Shown here piece by piece: positions 6,872 to 7,620 of a DNA stretch of 7,620 nt. Each line of letters begins with the position of its first letter. Position 1 is the stretch's first letter. The stretch is taken from contig CALGUT010000462.1 in NCBI GenBank assembly GCA_937920335.1, positions 1-7,620 on the forward strand, given 5' to 3'. Source of the stretch: an uncultured Opitutales bacterium. GTDB taxonomy: Bacteria; Verrucomicrobiota; Verrucomicrobiia; Opitutales; UBA2995. The notes below the pieces were generated by a model. It made no database searches and was not told the origin of the DNA. It saw only the letters and a program-made list of their open reading frames with translations. The translations under genes and the position numbers were made by a program.

Positions 6872-7620
6872 ACAACGGACCTATCAGCTCGGGTTGAAAA
6901 GAATTTGCAGGCCAAATAACCGACCGCGATGCCAACCACTAAAGCAGCAGGAGATATCCACTGAAAACTAATGGGGTCCAGGCCTTGCTCATTCATTCCA
7001 AAAATGGGACCTGAAAACGCTATCAGAACGGCGACCACGATACTACAGGACACTCCGACCCACACACCCTTTGCATTGGCGAAAGGAACAAAGAGAGCAA
7101 AGAAGAACAAGAGGAAGATAGGAACGGTCAGTAGATTTACCGTTTTGGTAGTCACTGCGGTAAAGTTGCCCGGCACATGTTCGATCAGAGTACTGCTAAG
7201 CACCACCACGACACCAATTCCAACAGCCAGTCCGCGGGCTATCAGAATATGTTTCCTTTCTGTCTCGGGCTTCATTCCAAAACGATCAAGAAAGTCAGTC
7301 ATCACAACCGCCGTGATTGAATTCACTCCCGAATCAATACTAGACATTGCGGCCGCAAAAAGACCGGCGACGACTAAACCGGAAACGACCGGGGGAAGGT
7401 GGAAAGCAATGAAGTGGGGAAAGATCTTGTCGGCATTTTCATTGAGAGTCATTCCGACAGGAAGCAACTGGGGATTGGATTGAAAATACCCAAGCAATGC
7501 GAATCCCGTGATACCCAGAGTGATCCCAACAATGGCACCCACTGTCAGTTGCATACCAATTGCCTTGCGTGCCGTCTTCGCATCTTTGGTAGCCATAAAA
7601 CGCTGAATAGACACTTGATC
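6868..7620 (-). CDS. Sodium/solute symporter (SSS family), C-terminal part
   Basis: The frame is open to the right edge of the window and encodes the last 250 residues, about half of a family member. It begins in DQVSIQRFMATKDAKTARKAI, or nearly so (D-Q-V to K-D-A-K), the cytoplasmic-loop signature seen in SSS proteins. The GTG at 7614 lies inside this signature and is not the start. AAAMSSIDSGVNSITAVV follows; in the family its small and hydroxyl residues line the sodium site. About six hydrophobic helices can be seen, at roughly residues 23-45, 73-90, 128-150, 158-182, 184-206 and 219-241, and the protein ends with a short basic tail. It is an inner-membrane sodium-driven importer. Known SSS members carry sugars, amino acids and sialic acid (SiaT type), and the sialidase next to it makes sialic acid or ManNAc/GlcNAc the best guess. 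Substrate cannot be read from the fragment. Confidence 0.88.
   Translation of the reverse strand, partial: DQVSIQRFMATKDAKTARKAIGMQLTVGAIVGITLGITGFALLGYFQSNPQLLPVGMTLNENADKIFPHFIAFHLPPVVSGLVVAGLFAAAMSSIDSGVNSITAVVMTDFLDRFGMKPETERKHILIARGLAVGIGVVVVLSSTLIEHVPGNFTAVTTKTVNLLTVPIFLLFFFALFVPFANAKGVWVGVSCSIVVAVLIAFSGPIFGMNEQGLDPISFQWISPAALVVGIAVGYLACKFFSTRADRSVV

Noticed and set aside
6971..7483. Plus-strand open frame of 170 codons opposite the symporter
   Set aside because: It is rich in Thr, Pro, Lys and Arg with no recognisable domain, and lies fully antisense to a convincing membrane-protein gene.
7612..7614. GTG as the true start of the symporter
   Set aside because: It falls inside the conserved DQ(V)xxQR loop, and at least half the membrane helices of the family would be missing.

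Overview
The window is almost wall-to-wall coding. Six genes on the minus strand run head to tail from the right edge to about position 1128, and one plus-strand gene at the left edge converges on them. The longest gap between genes is 24 bases. No RNA genes, CRISPR arrays, insertion sequences or clear terminators are visible. Both outer genes are cut by the window edges, so the promoter of the minus-strand operon lies outside, to the right.

In transcription order the operon encodes: the C-terminal half of a sodium/solute symporter (SSS family); a secreted HEAT-repeat protein fused to a sialidase-type (BNR/Asp-box) propeller; an HpcH/HpaI-family class II pyruvate aldolase; an AGE-family (N-acylglucosamine 2-epimerase) protein with a twin-arginine signal; a short NagA (GlcNAc-6-phosphate deacetylase); and NagB (glucosamine-6-phosphate deaminase). 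The order almost follows a route for sialic acid use: release and uptake of sialic acid, cleavage to pyruvate plus ManNAc, epimerisation to GlcNAc, deacetylation, then deamination to fructose-6-phosphate. The plus-strand gene is a beta-propeller protein of unknown function.

The main interest is what departs from the textbook nan/nag pathway. No NanA (DHDPS-type N-acetylneuraminate lyase) is present, and an unrelated HpcH/HpaI aldolase with intact catalytic residues sits in its place. The epimerase carries a Tat-like signal, which conflicts with a purely cytoplasmic route. NagA lacks the small beta-sandwich domain at both ends. The sialidase carries a large N-terminal HEAT array. No amino-sugar kinase is encoded here, although NagA needs a 6-phosphate substrate.

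The organism is probably a member of the PVC group, most likely Verrucomicrobiota or possibly Planctomycetota. The grounds are a secreted sialidase-like protein beside an SSS symporter, Tat-type MNRREF leaders, mid-range GC, and starts that mostly lack a Shine-Dalgarno sequence. This assignment is an inference from gene style, not from a marker gene.
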